Positions 34,764 through 44,359 of a stretch of DNA of 59,782 nt are shown piece after piece. Source of the stretch: Corticimicrobacter sp040137905 (GTDB taxonomy: Bacteria; Pseudomonadota; Gammaproteobacteria; Burkholderiales; Burkholderiaceae_B); contig NZ_JBEFDG010000040.1 in assembly GCF_040137905.1 (NCBI RefSeq), positions 1 to 59,782 of the forward strand. Direction: 5' to 3'. How positions within the stretch are numbered: the stretch's first letter is position 1; each line of letters opens with the position of its first letter. Position numbers and translations under genes: made by a program. Below the pieces are notes generated by a model that saw nothing but the letters and a program-made list of their open reading frames with translations, was not told the origin of the DNA and did not search any database.

Positions 34764-36023
34764 TCACGAACCCGATACCGCAGGCGGGCGCACCCGCAGC
34801 AGCACCCACCATGCGACCAGATAGGCCGCCGCCACGTAAAAATAGATATCTGCCAGCGCGCCGGCATACAGCAGGCCGGCACCGCAGGCGACACCGACCA
34901 CCGAACAACACTGGGATACACTCTGGAGCCGTCCCAGCACCGCCCCCTGCCGACCGGCCGGCGTATGCCGGGACACCAGTCCTGTCAGAACCGGCGTGGT
35001 GGCCGCCAGCAGCACGCCCACTATGAACTGGCCGGCAAAAAACCATCCCGGCACCCTGGCTACCCCCAGCACGCAGCCAACCAGCGCCAGCCCCCAGGCC
35101 AGCCATCGCTGAACACGCATGACGCCGACGGCCTGCTGCCCCTCGAAATGGCGTGCCCAGGCTCCCGCCCCTGCGCAGAAACCCAATGCGACCAGTCCGT
35201 AAGAGAGCCCTGTCTGCCAGGGCGCAAACTGCAATACCTGCTCGGCATACAGGGACAGCGGCAGTTGCAGGATCATTCTGGCGGCCAGCAGCAAACCCAG
35301 AGCCAGGATCGTGATACGCAGCCAGCCTGGCACACCCTCACCCTGACGGCCTGCCAAATCTGCTGATGCGTGTCCGGAAGCCCGTACAGCCAACCGGGTA
35401 GAGGCCGGCAGGCGTGCACGCCCCTGCAGCGGCGGCAGGCACACGGCCACGGCCAGCGCACAGGCCGTACAGGCCAGTGCCGCCAGCGTATTCAGCCAGA
35501 AGAACGGTGCCACGCCGAGCAGCGCACCACCCGCCAACGCGCCCAGGAACGACCCGACGTTGGTCGCGATCTGCAGTCTGGCAAACAGCCGATAGCGCTG
35601 CCTGCGGCGTGTCAATGCAGCGCAATAGGCCTGGGCTGGCGCGATGAAACCGGCCAGCGCCCCCTGCAGGAAGCGCAGCACGAGCACTTCGACCGCCCCG
35701 CTGCTGAAGGCCAGCGCCAGTTGCGTCAGCGCCAGTCCGATCAGTGCGCGGATCATCATCCAGCGGTGCCCGACCCGATCACCCACGCGCCCCCACCAGA
35801 TGCTGGTCAGTGCCACACCGAGCATCGGCAGGATGTAGACCCCTGCTCCGGCCAGCGACAACAGGGCGCGATCATGCACCAGTCCCTGCAGATACAGGGG
35901 CCAGAATGGGTTGCTCATTTCCATGGCTCCCATGGAAATGAACTGGATCACGATAATCCGCCGCGTCAGCGCGGAAGCTGCCCTCACGATTCGGTCAGAA
36001 ATCCACCGTGGCAGACAATACAA
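34764..36023 (-). CDS. Major facilitator superfamily transporter of the iron-uptake locus
   Basis: 419 residues with 12 predicted helices. Signature GRVGDRVGHRWMM lies after helix 2 and the central loop is after helix 6. The gene overlaps the receptor gene by 29 bases (starts at 36023 before the receptor stop at 35995), so it is tightly coupled to siderophore reception. MFS proteins in such loci export siderophores or recycle them; here no biosynthesis genes are present, so its cargo is open. No regulator in the C-terminus. Confidence 0.85.
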   Translation of the reverse strand: MYCLPRWISDRIVRAASALTRRIIVIQFISMGAMEMSNPFWPLYLQGLVHDRALLSLAGAGVYILPMLGVALTSIWWGRVGDRVGHRWMMIRALIGLALTQLALAFSSGAVEVLVLRFLQGALAGFIAPAQAYCAALTRRRQRYRLFARLQIATNVGSFLGALAGGALLGVAPFFWLNTLAALACTACALAVAVCLPPLQGRARLPASTRLAVRASGHASADLAGRQGEGVPGWLRITILALGLLLAARMILQLPLSLYAEQVLQFAPWQTGLSYGLVALGFCAGAGAWARHFEGQQAVGVMRVQRWLAWGLALVGCVLGVARVPGWFFAGQFIVGVLLAATTPVLTGLVSRHTPAGRQGAVLGRLQSVSQCCSVVGVACGAGLLYAGALADIYFYVAAAYLVAWWVLLRVRPPAVSGS

Positions 36024-38463
36024 AGGTCCTGGGTGTCGCAGGCGACGCCGCGCCCCACGATGTCACGCCGGCCCAGTAAGCACGGTCGGCGACATTCTGC
36101 ACCGTCGCCCGGAAAGTCGTGGTGTGACCGGCAATCCTGGCCACATAGCGGGCACCGAGGTCAAACCGGGTCCACGCCGGGATCTCCGCACTGTTGGTCT
36201 GGTTGACGTACTGCCGCCCCGTATGGACCAGATCACCGGTCAGGGTCAGGCGCGGCACGACGGGTACATCCCACTCGACACCCAGGTTGGCCATCAGTCG
36301 CGGCACACCGATGGGACGATTGCCCACCAGCGCCGGATTGCCCGAACTGGTCATCTTGGATTGCAGCAGCGTGACGCCACCCAGCACCCGCAGGCCCGGC
36401 CGAACCTCACCATAGCCATACAGCTCCAGTCCGCGGTTGCGCTGCTCGCCATTGACCGAGAACACGCCCTGATTCAGCCCTCCGCTGGGCTTCTCGATCT
36501 GAAACAGGGACAGGCTGGCAAACATGTCGCCAAAATCGTATTTCGTGCCGATTTCGTATTGCTTGCTCTTGTACGGGGCCATGACCTCGCCGTAGTTGCT
36601 GGCGGCGGGTGGTGCAATCTCGCCTTTGCTCAGACCCTCGATATAGTTGGCATAGAGGGACCAGTTGCGCGACGGATTGACCACGATGCCCACGGCAGGT
36701 GTCGTGACGCTCTCGTCATAGACGCTGGAGCCGCCACCGCTGAGCACGTTGTAGTTGGTGGACTTGATCTTCTGGCGACGCACCCCGAGCGACAATTGCA
36801 GGGTGTCGTCGAACAGAGTCATCGTATCGACCAGGGCCAGGCTGGTATTGCGGTTGTCATGGATCCGCGGCACCTCGGATGGCCGCGCAATATTCTGTTC
36901 GGGGTAGTAGACAGGATCATAGATATTGGACTGCACCGCCGTACCGGGGTTGAGCGCACGGTCGAACACTTCACGGTAAGCGCTTGCCTGCAGGGTCACC
37001 GAATGCTTGACCGAACCCGTCTCGAAGCGGGCGCGCAGGCCGCCGTCGAAAGTACGACGATCAACTTCAAAGATTGCGTACGTCGGCGTGATCAGGGTAT
37101 CGCCGGAGGCACTGATCAGACGTGGCGCGGAATCATATACGCGCGAGACCTTGGCACCTGACGTGCCGACGTTGGCAAATACCGACAGGGAATCCGTCAC
37201 GTCAAACTCGGTACGCAGCAATGCGGCACGCTCGCGGTTGCGCGACCACTCCCAGGGCTGGGTGACATTGATCTTGCCATCCGGCGCATCGGGCATGTCG
37301 AAATTGCCTGCCAGCATGATGGGACGGCCAGTGGCATCGATCCGTTCGTTCTGCGACAGCAGGTCCAGCGTGGCTCGGAAACGGGTACCGGCATAGTCCA
37401 GCGCCAGCGCGCCGACATTGCCTTCGACCGACTGGTGCTTCATCGTGGTATCACCACCGTAGTAACTGCCATTGAGGCGGATACCGAACTCCTCGTCCTC
37501 GCCGAAACGCCGGCCTACATCCAGGTGCCCCTTGAACTGGCTGTCGGAAGTGTAGGTCGTGGTCAGGCTGGCGCTGTCCTCGAGCGCCCGCTTGGGCGCA
37601 ATATTGATCACCCCGCCGACCGATCCATTGGGCGACATGCCGAACAGCAGCGCCCCCGGCCCCTTGACGACTTCGATGCGCTCCACATATTCGGTCCTGA
37701 CACGGTAGTTGGGTGCCACGCCGTAGATGCCGTCGAAGGCGATCTCGCCCGAATTGCCCTCCCAGATCGGGAAGCCGCGGATATACAGATTGTCGACATT
37801 ACCGCCCGGCAGCACCGTATAGCGCACCGAGGGATCGCGATTGACCGCCTCGGCGATCGTATTGGCCTGCAGGTTGCCGATGGCCTCTGCGGTATAGCTG
37901 GTCGTGCTGAACGGGGCCTTCATGTTCGAAGTATTGCCCAGCACCCCCAGACGCACGCCCTGCGCCACCTGGCCACCGGCATACGGCAGGGGCAGCAGAT
38001 CCAGCGACTGGTCGGCCGCCGTCACCGAAATCGTCGAGAGCGTTTCCACGCCGGGGGCCTGTGGCAGGCGACGCAGGCCATAACCATCGCCACGCTGCAC
38101 CAGATCAAAACCGGTACCGTCCAGGATCTGTTCGAAGCCCTGTCTGGGCGTGACCGTACCACGCACGCCCTGACTCTGCACACCGGCCACCTGCGTCGGA
38201 TCGAACGACAGGGCCACCCCCGCCTGCGCAGCAAAACGCGACAGCACATCGGCCAGCGGGCCTGCAGCGATATCCACGGCCTGCGCAGCCGACGCCGCTT
38301 CGGCTGTCTGTGCCGAGGCCTGCTGCGGCATGGCAGACAGCAACAGCATGCCGACCAGGGCAGCCTGAACGGCGCAGGCCAGTGGTTGCCGGCGCACCAG
38401 CAGGGTGCGAGACACGCCGCGATGGCCCGGCAGCGCATGAGACGGAAGGAAGAATGACGACAT
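35995..38463 (-). CDS. TonB-dependent ferric-siderophore transducer/receptor with STN signalling domain
   Basis: 822 residues: signal region to about 50, STN domain (about 60-125, AAGPLADVLSRFAAQAGVALSF...), a TonB-box-like TISVTA near 142-147, plug (about 165-290, ending in the conserved PGALLFGMSPNGSVGGVINI), then a 22-strand barrel ending in F (LSATVDF). The STN domain is the kind that talks to FecR to trigger the FecI-type sigma factor, and both genes are just upstream. Imports a ferric siderophore across the outer membrane; ligand unknown. Confidence 0.92.
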   Translation of the reverse strand: MSSFFLPSHALPGHRGVSRTLLVRRQPLACAVQAALVGMLLLSAMPQQASAQTAEAASAAQAVDIAAGPLADVLSRFAAQAGVALSFDPTQVAGVQSQGVRGTVTPRQGFEQILDGTGFDLVQRGDGYGLRRLPQAPGVETLSTISVTAADQSLDLLPLPYAGGQVAQGVRLGVLGNTSNMKAPFSTTSYTAEAIGNLQANTIAEAVNRDPSVRYTVLPGGNVDNLYIRGFPIWEGNSGEIAFDGIYGVAPNYRVRTEYVERIEVVKGPGALLFGMSPNGSVGGVINIAPKRALEDSASLTTTYTSDSQFKGHLDVGRRFGEDEEFGIRLNGSYYGGDTTMKHQSVEGNVGALALDYAGTRFRATLDLLSQNERIDATGRPIMLAGNFDMPDAPDGKINVTQPWEWSRNRERAALLRTEFDVTDSLSVFANVGTSGAKVSRVYDSAPRLISASGDTLITPTYAIFEVDRRTFDGGLRARFETGSVKHSVTLQASAYREVFDRALNPGTAVQSNIYDPVYYPEQNIARPSEVPRIHDNRNTSLALVDTMTLFDDTLQLSLGVRRQKIKSTNYNVLSGGGSSVYDESVTTPAVGIVVNPSRNWSLYANYIEGLSKGEIAPPAASNYGEVMAPYKSKQYEIGTKYDFGDMFASLSLFQIEKPSGGLNQGVFSVNGEQRNRGLELYGYGEVRPGLRVLGGVTLLQSKMTSSGNPALVGNRPIGVPRLMANLGVEWDVPVVPRLTLTGDLVHTGRQYVNQTNSAEIPAWTRFDLGARYVARIAGHTTTFRATVQNVADRAYWAGVTSWGAASPATPRTFVLSATVDF

Positions 38464-38617
38464 GGTGCTACCTTTTCTCCGGTTTCGTGCGATGCAATCA
38501 TCGCTTCATGAGCTATACCGAACGAAATGAAAAAAGGTATCAGTGCGTTATGCAATTATGATCAAAAAATGACTGCACATGCCGCAACATCGACAGGGCA
38601 CACAGTTGCCAGCCCGT

Positions 38618-39634
38618 TCACACCTGGGCGGCAGGCACCACCCTGATCCAGTAGCGCGTCATACGCACGACACGGACCGGCAGTGTCTGAGCCAGCAGAT
38701 TGAGACTGCGGTCACTATCCAGTACGGGAAAGGCTCCCGACACACGCAATTGCGCCAGTGCAGGATCGCAGCGGATCACGCCGGGGCGGTAACGTGACAA
38801 TTCTCCCAGCAGGGTCTCGAGCGGCATGTCCTGTGCCAGCAGCATGCCCCGCGTCCAGGCGGGACGATCATTGCCGGATGCCATCGGCTCCCGTGACCAG
38901 ACCGCAGGGTTGCCATCGGCCTGCCCGCGCCAACCCGCCTCGATCCGCAACCCGGCTGCCTCTCCTGCCACATTGGAGATACTGATCGTCCCCTCGTAGA
39001 CGGCCACCCGGCAACCCCGACCCGTCAGAGCCACGTCGAAACAGGTCCCCAGCGCCCGGATCTCGCCATAGGCAGTCCGCACCACGAACGGCCGTGCCGC
39101 CGTGCCATGATCTGATGCGGTCGTCACCAGTATCTCGCCCCGCAGCAATTCGAGCGCCCGGATCTCGTCTGTATAGACCACATTGACGGCACTGCCGGTA
39201 TTGAGCAGGACGGTCCCGCCATCGGCCAGCGTATGGGTCCGTTGCTCGCCGGTACCGGTCTGGACATCGGCCAGTTGTGCACGTATCCCGTCACGCCCCT
39301 GCCAGCCCGCCCAGGCCAGCGGCCCGGCCGCCATCAGCACGGCCAGCTTGAGTGCGATGCGACGCCGCCCCTTGCGGTCAAGCCGGCCCAGCGTCTCGCC
39401 GGCCAGTTCTCCAGGCACGGCCCCCAGCAAGCCCATGATCTGCCCGGCCCGCTGCCATGCCGCCTCATGATGCGGGCTCTGGCTGCGCCAGTGCTCGATG
39501 CGGCTGCGATCGCGTGCCGTGGCCTCACCCGACTGCAGCAATACCATCCAGTCGGCAGCCTGTTCGAGCACCTTGCGGTCAGGGACGATGTCGGTCGTTT
39601 TGCCTGGCATATTGCCTGACACGTTGCGCGGCAT
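38618..39634 (-). CDS. fecR: FecR-family transmembrane anti-sigma factor
   Basis: 338 residues. N-terminal DUF4880-type cytosolic part (WMVLLQSGEATARDRSRIEHWRSQSPHHEAAWQRA), one membrane helix (about 90-110, LAVLMAAGPLAWAGW), then a periplasmic FecR domain (HTLADGGTVLLNTGSAVNVVY, RALELLRGEILV) and a C-terminal STN-contacting part (DMPLETLLGELSRYRPGVIRCD). It senses receptor occupancy and controls the sigma factor. The gene starts three bases after fecI stop. Symbol is generic. Confidence 0.9.
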   Translation of the reverse strand: MPRNVSGNMPGKTTDIVPDRKVLEQAADWMVLLQSGEATARDRSRIEHWRSQSPHHEAAWQRAGQIMGLLGAVPGELAGETLGRLDRKGRRRIALKLAVLMAAGPLAWAGWQGRDGIRAQLADVQTGTGEQRTHTLADGGTVLLNTGSAVNVVYTDEIRALELLRGEILVTTASDHGTAARPFVVRTAYGEIRALGTCFDVALTGRGCRVAVYEGTISISNVAGEAAGLRIEAGWRGQADGNPAVWSREPMASGNDRPAWTRGMLLAQDMPLETLLGELSRYRPGVIRCDPALAQLRVSGAFPVLDSDRSLNLLAQTLPVRVVRMTRYWIRVVPAAQV

Positions 39635-39637
39635 GAC

Positions 39638-40150
39638 TCAGCCCACCGACAGGCAGGCCAGAAAGGCCGACCGCATATGACGCTTGACCGTCGGCAGCGA
39701 CAGGCCTGTTTCGGCCGCGATCTGGGCATAGGTCAGGCCATCGAACTGCGACAGCATGAAGACACGCCGCGTGCGTGCCGGCAAGGTCTGCAGCATGGCA
39801 TCGATACGATGCAGTGCTTCCAGCAGCAACGCCTGTGTTTCCGGCGAGGGTGCCATGGCCTCTGGCAAGGCCGCCAGGGTTTCCAGCCAGGCCTGCTCCA
39901 GATCCTGGCGACGCCAATGGTCGATCAGCAAGCCCTTGGCGATGTGAGTCAGAAAGCGCCGGCCATCCTCCGGCATCGCCGGCATGCGGCGCGTGCTGAG
40001 CACCCGGACAAAGGTGTCGTGCGCCAGATCCGCGGCCTCGGCGCTGCCACCCATGCGGCCATGCAGCCAGGTCCGCAGCCAGCCATGGTGGTCGCGATAG
40101 AGGCGTTCGAAAGCGGGGAAATCCAGCGGATTGACGTCGGGTGCAGACAT
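39638..40150 (-). CDS. fecI: ECF sigma factor, FecI-like
   Basis: 170 residues. Region 2 (FERLYRDHHGWLRTWLHGRMGGSAEAADLAHDTFVRVL) and region 4 (LPARTRRVFMLSQFDGLTYAQIAAETGLSLPTVKRHM) are clear. It should direct RNA polymerase to the receptor-uptake operon when the receptor and FecR signal. First gene of the locus. An AT-rich inverted repeat lies about 50 bases upstream; a Fur site would be expected here. Confidence 0.92.
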   Translation of the reverse strand: MSAPDVNPLDFPAFERLYRDHHGWLRTWLHGRMGGSAEAADLAHDTFVRVLSTRRMPAMPEDGRRFLTHIAKGLLIDHWRRQDLEQAWLETLAALPEAMAPSPETQALLLEALHRIDAMLQTLPARTRRVFMLSQFDGLTYAQIAAETGLSLPTVKRHMRSAFLACLSVG

Positions 40151-40199
40151 GAGGACAGCGCCTCGAATGAAAAGAGAGGACTTTGAAGATCAACGTGAT

Positions 40200-40218
40200 T
40201 GATTTTTATTATAAATCA
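40200..40218 (-). promoter_or_regulatory. AT-rich inverted repeat upstream of fecI (possible Fur site, weak)
   Basis: TGATTT-N7-AAATCA (40200-40218) is a 19-base symmetrical AT-rich site about 50 bases upstream of the fecI start, where a Fur box is expected. The bases do not match the GATAATGATAATCATTATC consensus well, so only the symmetry and the position support it. Confidence 0.3.
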
Positions 40219-40387
40219 CTCTTTTCAAAAACAAGATATGCAGCACATCCCCCGGACGATGCCTCCTCTTCTGCCCCCCTTCTGCATCACGCAGGCAACC
40301 TCAGGCTGGTGGATAATGGCGACACAACCAAGCATCACATCACAACAAGAACATGCGGGCATGACCCGCCTGTCGAGGAGAACATGC

Positions 40388-43300
40388 ATGCTGCCCGGCT
40401 GGGTCGTTCTGGCATCCCTGGGATACGCCGCCCTGCTCTTTGCCGTCGCCTGGATCGGCGACCGCTATCCGTTGTATCCGCAGCGCCCCTGGCTGCGCCC
40501 GGCCGTCTACAGCCTGGCCATGGCGGTGTACTGCTCGTCATGGACGTTCTACGGCGCGGTCGGCTCGGCCGTGCGCTACGGCATCGGCTACCTGCCGATC
40601 TATCTCGGCCCCTTCCTGATGATGCTGTTCGGCTGGCGCATCCTAGAACGGCTGGCCCTGATCGCCCAGTCGCAGAACACCGTCTCGATCGCCGACTTCA
40701 TCGCCTCGCGCTATGGCCGCTCCCAGCGCCTGGCGGCCATCGTGGCAGTGATCGCCATCATCGCCGCCATCCCCTACCTGGCATTGCAATACAAGGCCGT
40801 CGCCATCAGTCTGGGGGTACTGGGCGGCGTCGAAATGCTGTCCACCACGTTCGGTGATCCAGCGCTCTACGTGGCAGCGCTGATGGCGCTCTTTTCCATA
40901 CTGTTCGGCACCCGGCAGGTCGATGCCACCGAACACCGGCCCGGCCTGATGCTGGCCGTCGCCTTCGAATCACTGGTCAAGCTGCTGGCGCTGGTCGCGG
41001 TCGGCCTGTTCGCCATGCACTGGTTCTCCGGCCATGAGCTGGACCTGGTCTCTGCCAGCCGTGCGCTGATCGAATCCACGCCGCCGGTTGGTTTTGTCGG
41101 CCAGACCCTGCTGGCGTTTGCCGCCATTATCTGCCTGCCCCGCCAGTTCCACGTCGCCATTGTCGAATGCGGCAATGTCAGCGACATCCGCCGTGCCCGC
41201 TGGCTGTTCGGTGCCTACCTGGTCATCATCAGCCTGATGGTCCTGCCGATTGCCAGCGCGGGCGTCGCCCTGTTCGGTGCGCACGGCGTCGTTGCCCCCG
41301 ACAGCTTCGTGCTGGCGCTGCCGCTGTCGCAGCGCGAGACCTGGCTGGCGCTGATCGCCTACATCGGCGGCTTTTCCGCAGCCACCGGCATGGTGATCAT
41401 GGTCAGCGTGGCGCTGGCCACCATGGTCAGCAACGACCTCATCATGCCGATGCTGCTGCGCCGCAAATGGGCCCAGGCCCATCAGGGCAGCGTGGCCTCG
41501 GTCGTGCTGTGGGTACGGCGCCTGTCCATTCTCGGCCTGGCGGCCGTGGCCTATGGCTATTACCGTGCCAGCGCCGGCAGCGGCGATTCGTCGCTGGCCT
41601 CGTTCGGCCTGATGTCCTTTGCCGCCGTGGCCCAGTTCGGTCCCGGGCTGATCGGCGGTCTCTACTGGCACGGTGCCAGCCGCAAGGGTGTGGAGGCCGG
41701 CCTGCTGATCGGTTTTGGCACCTGGGCCTACACCCTGCTGCTGCCCAGCCTGACCCAGGCCGGCTGGCTCGATCCCGGCTGGATGGTTCACGGCCCGTTC
41801 GGTATCGGCTGGCTGCGCCCCCACCAGTTATTCGGCCTCGATGGCTGGGATCCACTCACGCATGGTACCTTCTGGTCGCTGTTGCTCAACAGCATCGTCA
41901 TGCTGCTGGTTTCGGCACGCTGGGGCCCCAGCCTGGCCGAGCGCCTGCGCGCAGAGCCATTCCTGGATCCCTATGCCGACCGCCGCGCCCATACATCGCG
42001 CCAGTGGCACGGCACCCTGCGCGTGCATGACCTGCAGACGCTGGCTGCACGCATCGTCGGCGAAAAGACTGCCCTGCGCGCCTTCAAGCGCCAGGCCAAG
42101 GTCTTCAATCAGCCGCTCGATCCCAATCAGCGCGCCGATCGTGCCTGGGTACACTTCACCGAATTGCTGCTGGCCGCTGCCGTGGGCGCGGCATCGGCAC
42201 GGCTGGTCATGACCAGTGCCCTGCAGGGTTCCGGCATGGAAATTGCCGCCGTCGTGGCCGTGCTCGACGAAGCCGGCCAGGAACTGCGTTTTAACCGCGA
42301 CATCCTGCTGGCCACGCTGGAGAATATCGACCAGGGCGTCAGCGTGGTCGACAGCGAAATGCGCCTGATGGCCTGGAACCAGCGCTACCAGCAACTGTTC
42401 AACTATCCGGCCGGCATGCTCTATGTAGGCCGCTCGGTAGCCGACCTGATCCGCTACAACGTCGCCAGCGGCAAGATCGGCGATGGTCGCCCAGATCTCG
42501 ACATGGAGCAGGAGGTCAGCAAGCGCATCGCCTTCATGCAGGCGGGCTCTCCCCACATCTACCAGCGCACCCTCAAGTCCGGCCAGGTCATCGAACTGCG
42601 CGGGCGCCCGCTGCCTGGTGGCGGCTACGTCACCAGCTACAGCGATGTCACCGACTACAAGCGAGTCGAGCGTGAACTGCGCGATATCAATGAAACCCTG
42701 GAGCAGCGGGTCGCCGAACGCACCCGCGAAGCCGAACAGGCACACGAATCACGCTCGCGCTTTCTGACTGCCGTCAGCCACGATGTGCTGCAACCCATCA
42801 ATGCCGCACGGCTCTTCGCCTCGGCCATGCGGGAAAGCCAGGAGGCAGAGGAACTCCGGCATCTGGCGGAACGGGTCGATACCTCGCTGCGCGCCGCCGA
42901 AGAACTGCTCGACGGCCTGCTCGATGTATCGCGCCTGGATGCGGGCGCATTGCGCCCGGAGCTGTCCGAATTCGATGTCAGCGCCATGCTGCGCCAACTG
43001 GCCGACCAGTATGTACCGATGGCAACCGGACGCGGCCTGCGAATACGCATCCATGCCCGCCCCACCTTCGTGCGCAGTGACCGGCGCCTGTTGCGCCGGG
43101 TACTGCAGAACTTCCTGGCCAACGCCCTGCGCTACACACGCACAGGCAGGATCATCCTGTCGGCACGACGACGCGGCGACCAGATCATCCTGCAGGTCTG
43201 GGATACCGGTCCAGGCATTCCCGCGCACCACCTGCGGCAGATCTACGAAGAGTTCCATCGTTTCGAACAGCCTTTCGACTGGGATGGCCGCGGCCTCGGC

Positions 43301-43867
43301 CTGGGCCTGTCGATCTGCCAGCGCATTTCACTGCTGCTTGACCATGCGCTGGGCGCGCGCTCTGTCGTCGGCAAAGGCAGCATGTTCTCTATCTCGGTGC
43401 CTGCCGTGGCTGCTCCTCCTGTGATACAGGCAGCCGACACCCAGCGCCCGGTGCTGCCGGTCGATGCCTCGCTGCATGGCCTGCGCGTGCTTTGCCTGGA
43501 CAATGATCCCGACATCCTGGCCGGCATGCGGGCCTTGCTTGGCCGATGGCAGATCGAACCGATCTGCGCCACCACGATCGACGAAGCGCTGGAACTGATG
43601 CAGGAATGCCCCGATGTGCTGCTGGTGGACTATCACCTGCATGATCGTCTTGACGGTCTCGACAGCCTCGACGCACTCACGGCGCGTTGTCCGGGCATAG
43701 AAGGAGCACTCCTGACGGCCGATGGCAGCGCCGAAGTCAAGCAGGCCGCTCGCACGCGAGGCTATCGGGTACTGACCAAACCGGTCAAGCCGGCCTCGCT
43801 GCGGGCGTTTCTCTCTGCGCAGGCCAGCCGGCGCCGAAACCTGCCGTCTACAAGCATAGATGCATGA
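40388..43867 (+). CDS. crbS: CrbS-like hybrid sensor histidine kinase with N-terminal sodium:solute symporter domain
   Basis: About 1159 residues from the ATG at 40388, which has GAGGAG seven bases upstream; the frame is open further but starts there are poor. Order: SSF-type symporter domain of about 12-13 helices (1 to about 500), PAS (about 635-755), coiled coil, HisKA with H798 in SHDVLQPINAARL, HATPase (GRGLGLGLSICQRIS), receiver with acceptor D1081 (VLLVDYHL) and Lys in LTKPVK. CrbS/MxtR proteins phosphorylate CrbR to switch on acs for acetate use; acs, actP and a CrbR-like gene lie opposite. Confidence 0.9.
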   Translation: MLPGWVVLASLGYAALLFAVAWIGDRYPLYPQRPWLRPAVYSLAMAVYCSSWTFYGAVGSAVRYGIGYLPIYLGPFLMMLFGWRILERLALIAQSQNTVSIADFIASRYGRSQRLAAIVAVIAIIAAIPYLALQYKAVAISLGVLGGVEMLSTTFGDPALYVAALMALFSILFGTRQVDATEHRPGLMLAVAFESLVKLLALVAVGLFAMHWFSGHELDLVSASRALIESTPPVGFVGQTLLAFAAIICLPRQFHVAIVECGNVSDIRRARWLFGAYLVIISLMVLPIASAGVALFGAHGVVAPDSFVLALPLSQRETWLALIAYIGGFSAATGMVIMVSVALATMVSNDLIMPMLLRRKWAQAHQGSVASVVLWVRRLSILGLAAVAYGYYRASAGSGDSSLASFGLMSFAAVAQFGPGLIGGLYWHGASRKGVEAGLLIGFGTWAYTLLLPSLTQAGWLDPGWMVHGPFGIGWLRPHQLFGLDGWDPLTHGTFWSLLLNSIVMLLVSARWGPSLAERLRAEPFLDPYADRRAHTSRQWHGTLRVHDLQTLAARIVGEKTALRAFKRQAKVFNQPLDPNQRADRAWVHFTELLLAAAVGAASARLVMTSALQGSGMEIAAVVAVLDEAGQELRFNRDILLATLENIDQGVSVVDSEMRLMAWNQRYQQLFNYPAGMLYVGRSVADLIRYNVASGKIGDGRPDLDMEQEVSKRIAFMQAGSPHIYQRTLKSGQVIELRGRPLPGGGYVTSYSDVTDYKRVERELRDINETLEQRVAERTREAEQAHESRSRFLTAVSHDVLQPINAARLFASAMRESQEAEELRHLAERVDTSLRAAEELLDGLLDVSRLDAGALRPELSEFDVSAMLRQLADQYVPMATGRGLRIRIHARPTFVRSDRRLLRRVLQNFLANALRYTRTGRIILSARRRGDQIILQVWDTGPGIPAHHLRQIYEEFHRFEQPFDWDGRGLGLGLSICQRISLLLDHALGARSVVGKGSMFSISVPAVAAPPVIQAADTQRPVLPVDASLHGLRVLCLDNDPDILAGMRALLGRWQIEPICATTIDEALELMQECPDVLLVDYHLHDRLDGLDSLDALTARCPGIEGALLTADGSAEVKQAARTRGYRVLTKPVKPASLRAFLSAQASRRRNLPSTSIDA

Positions 43868-44199
43868 ACGCCACACCTCCAGACACCATCATCGTGCAGG
43901 ACATTGCCGCAGAGAAAATCAGGATCAGGGTCGAAGGCCAGTGTCTGTTGTCAGAAATGAAGCACCTTGGGTTCAGGGCCGAAAACGATTGCATGGTCAG
44001 GATCACGCACGATCAGGCTGAAAAGATCCAGATCCTGGCAACGCTGGCCAAGATGGATGCTCTGTTTCTCTTCGGATATGGGTGGTACCCCTCCGAAGTC
44101 ATGGCGCTGTACAGGGAACAGGGACTTTACTGCGGAAGCTATAAAGTCATCTCGTGGTCCAGCCCCGATTGCTACCGCATAGATATCGAACAGCCATGA
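43864..44199 (+). CDS. Small orphan protein translationally coupled to the histidine kinase
   Basis: 111 residues, ATG at 43864 overlapping the histidine-kinase stop by four bases (ATGA), so translation is coupled. No family recognised. It has the look of a small globular protein: a mixed N-terminal half (IIVQDIAAEKIRIRVEGQC), a helix (DQAEKIQILATLAKMDALFLFGYG) and a Tyr/Cys-rich end (REQGLYCGSYKVISWSSPDCYRIDI). No signal peptide or membrane helix. The coupling suggests it modulates or accompanies the kinase. Followed by the repeat/terminator at 44290. Confidence 0.6.
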   Translation: MNATPPDTIIVQDIAAEKIRIRVEGQCLLSEMKHLGFRAENDCMVRITHDQAEKIQILATLAKMDALFLFGYGWYPSEVMALYREQGLYCGSYKVISWSSPDCYRIDIEQP

Positions 44200-44289
44200 T
44201 CCAGCCTGTCCGCCTTGGCTTTCTCACCCGGCACAGGTAAATAAACCTAGTAGATCAAGGACAGCCAAAAAATACCCTCATGCTTGTCA

Positions 44290-44355
44290 CTGCGCGCCGG
44301 CGCTGCCCCCAAAGGGGCGCTTTTTGTCTTGGGGCGGCCCGGTGACAAAAAAAGC
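44290..44355 (+). repeat. Dispersed GC-rich repeat, copy 3
   Basis: Reads GCGCGCCGGCGCTGCCCCC, AAAGGGGCGCTTTTTG, TCTTGGGGCGGCCCGG, TGACAAAAAAAGC. Its reverse complement matches copy 1 over nearly the full length. It lies in the gap between two convergent genes and carries a terminator (44300-44325). Confidence 0.7.
44300..44325 (+). terminator. Intrinsic terminator inside repeat copy 3
   Basis: GCGCTGCCCCC, loop AAA, GGGGCGC, then TTTTT. It ends the crbS-orphan transcript just before the convergent crbR-like stop at 44360. Confidence 0.7.
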
Positions 44356-44359
44356 AGGC

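Noticed and set aside
40200..40218. Confident Fur box upstream of fecI
   Set aside because: Position is right but match to the Fur consensus is poor, so it is kept only as a weak inverted repeat.
40199..40387. Upstream extension of the histidine-kinase frame (63 extra codons)
   Set aside because: The ATG at 40388 has GAGGAG at good distance and begins the first membrane helix; the extension is AT-rich and overlaps the fecI promoter region.
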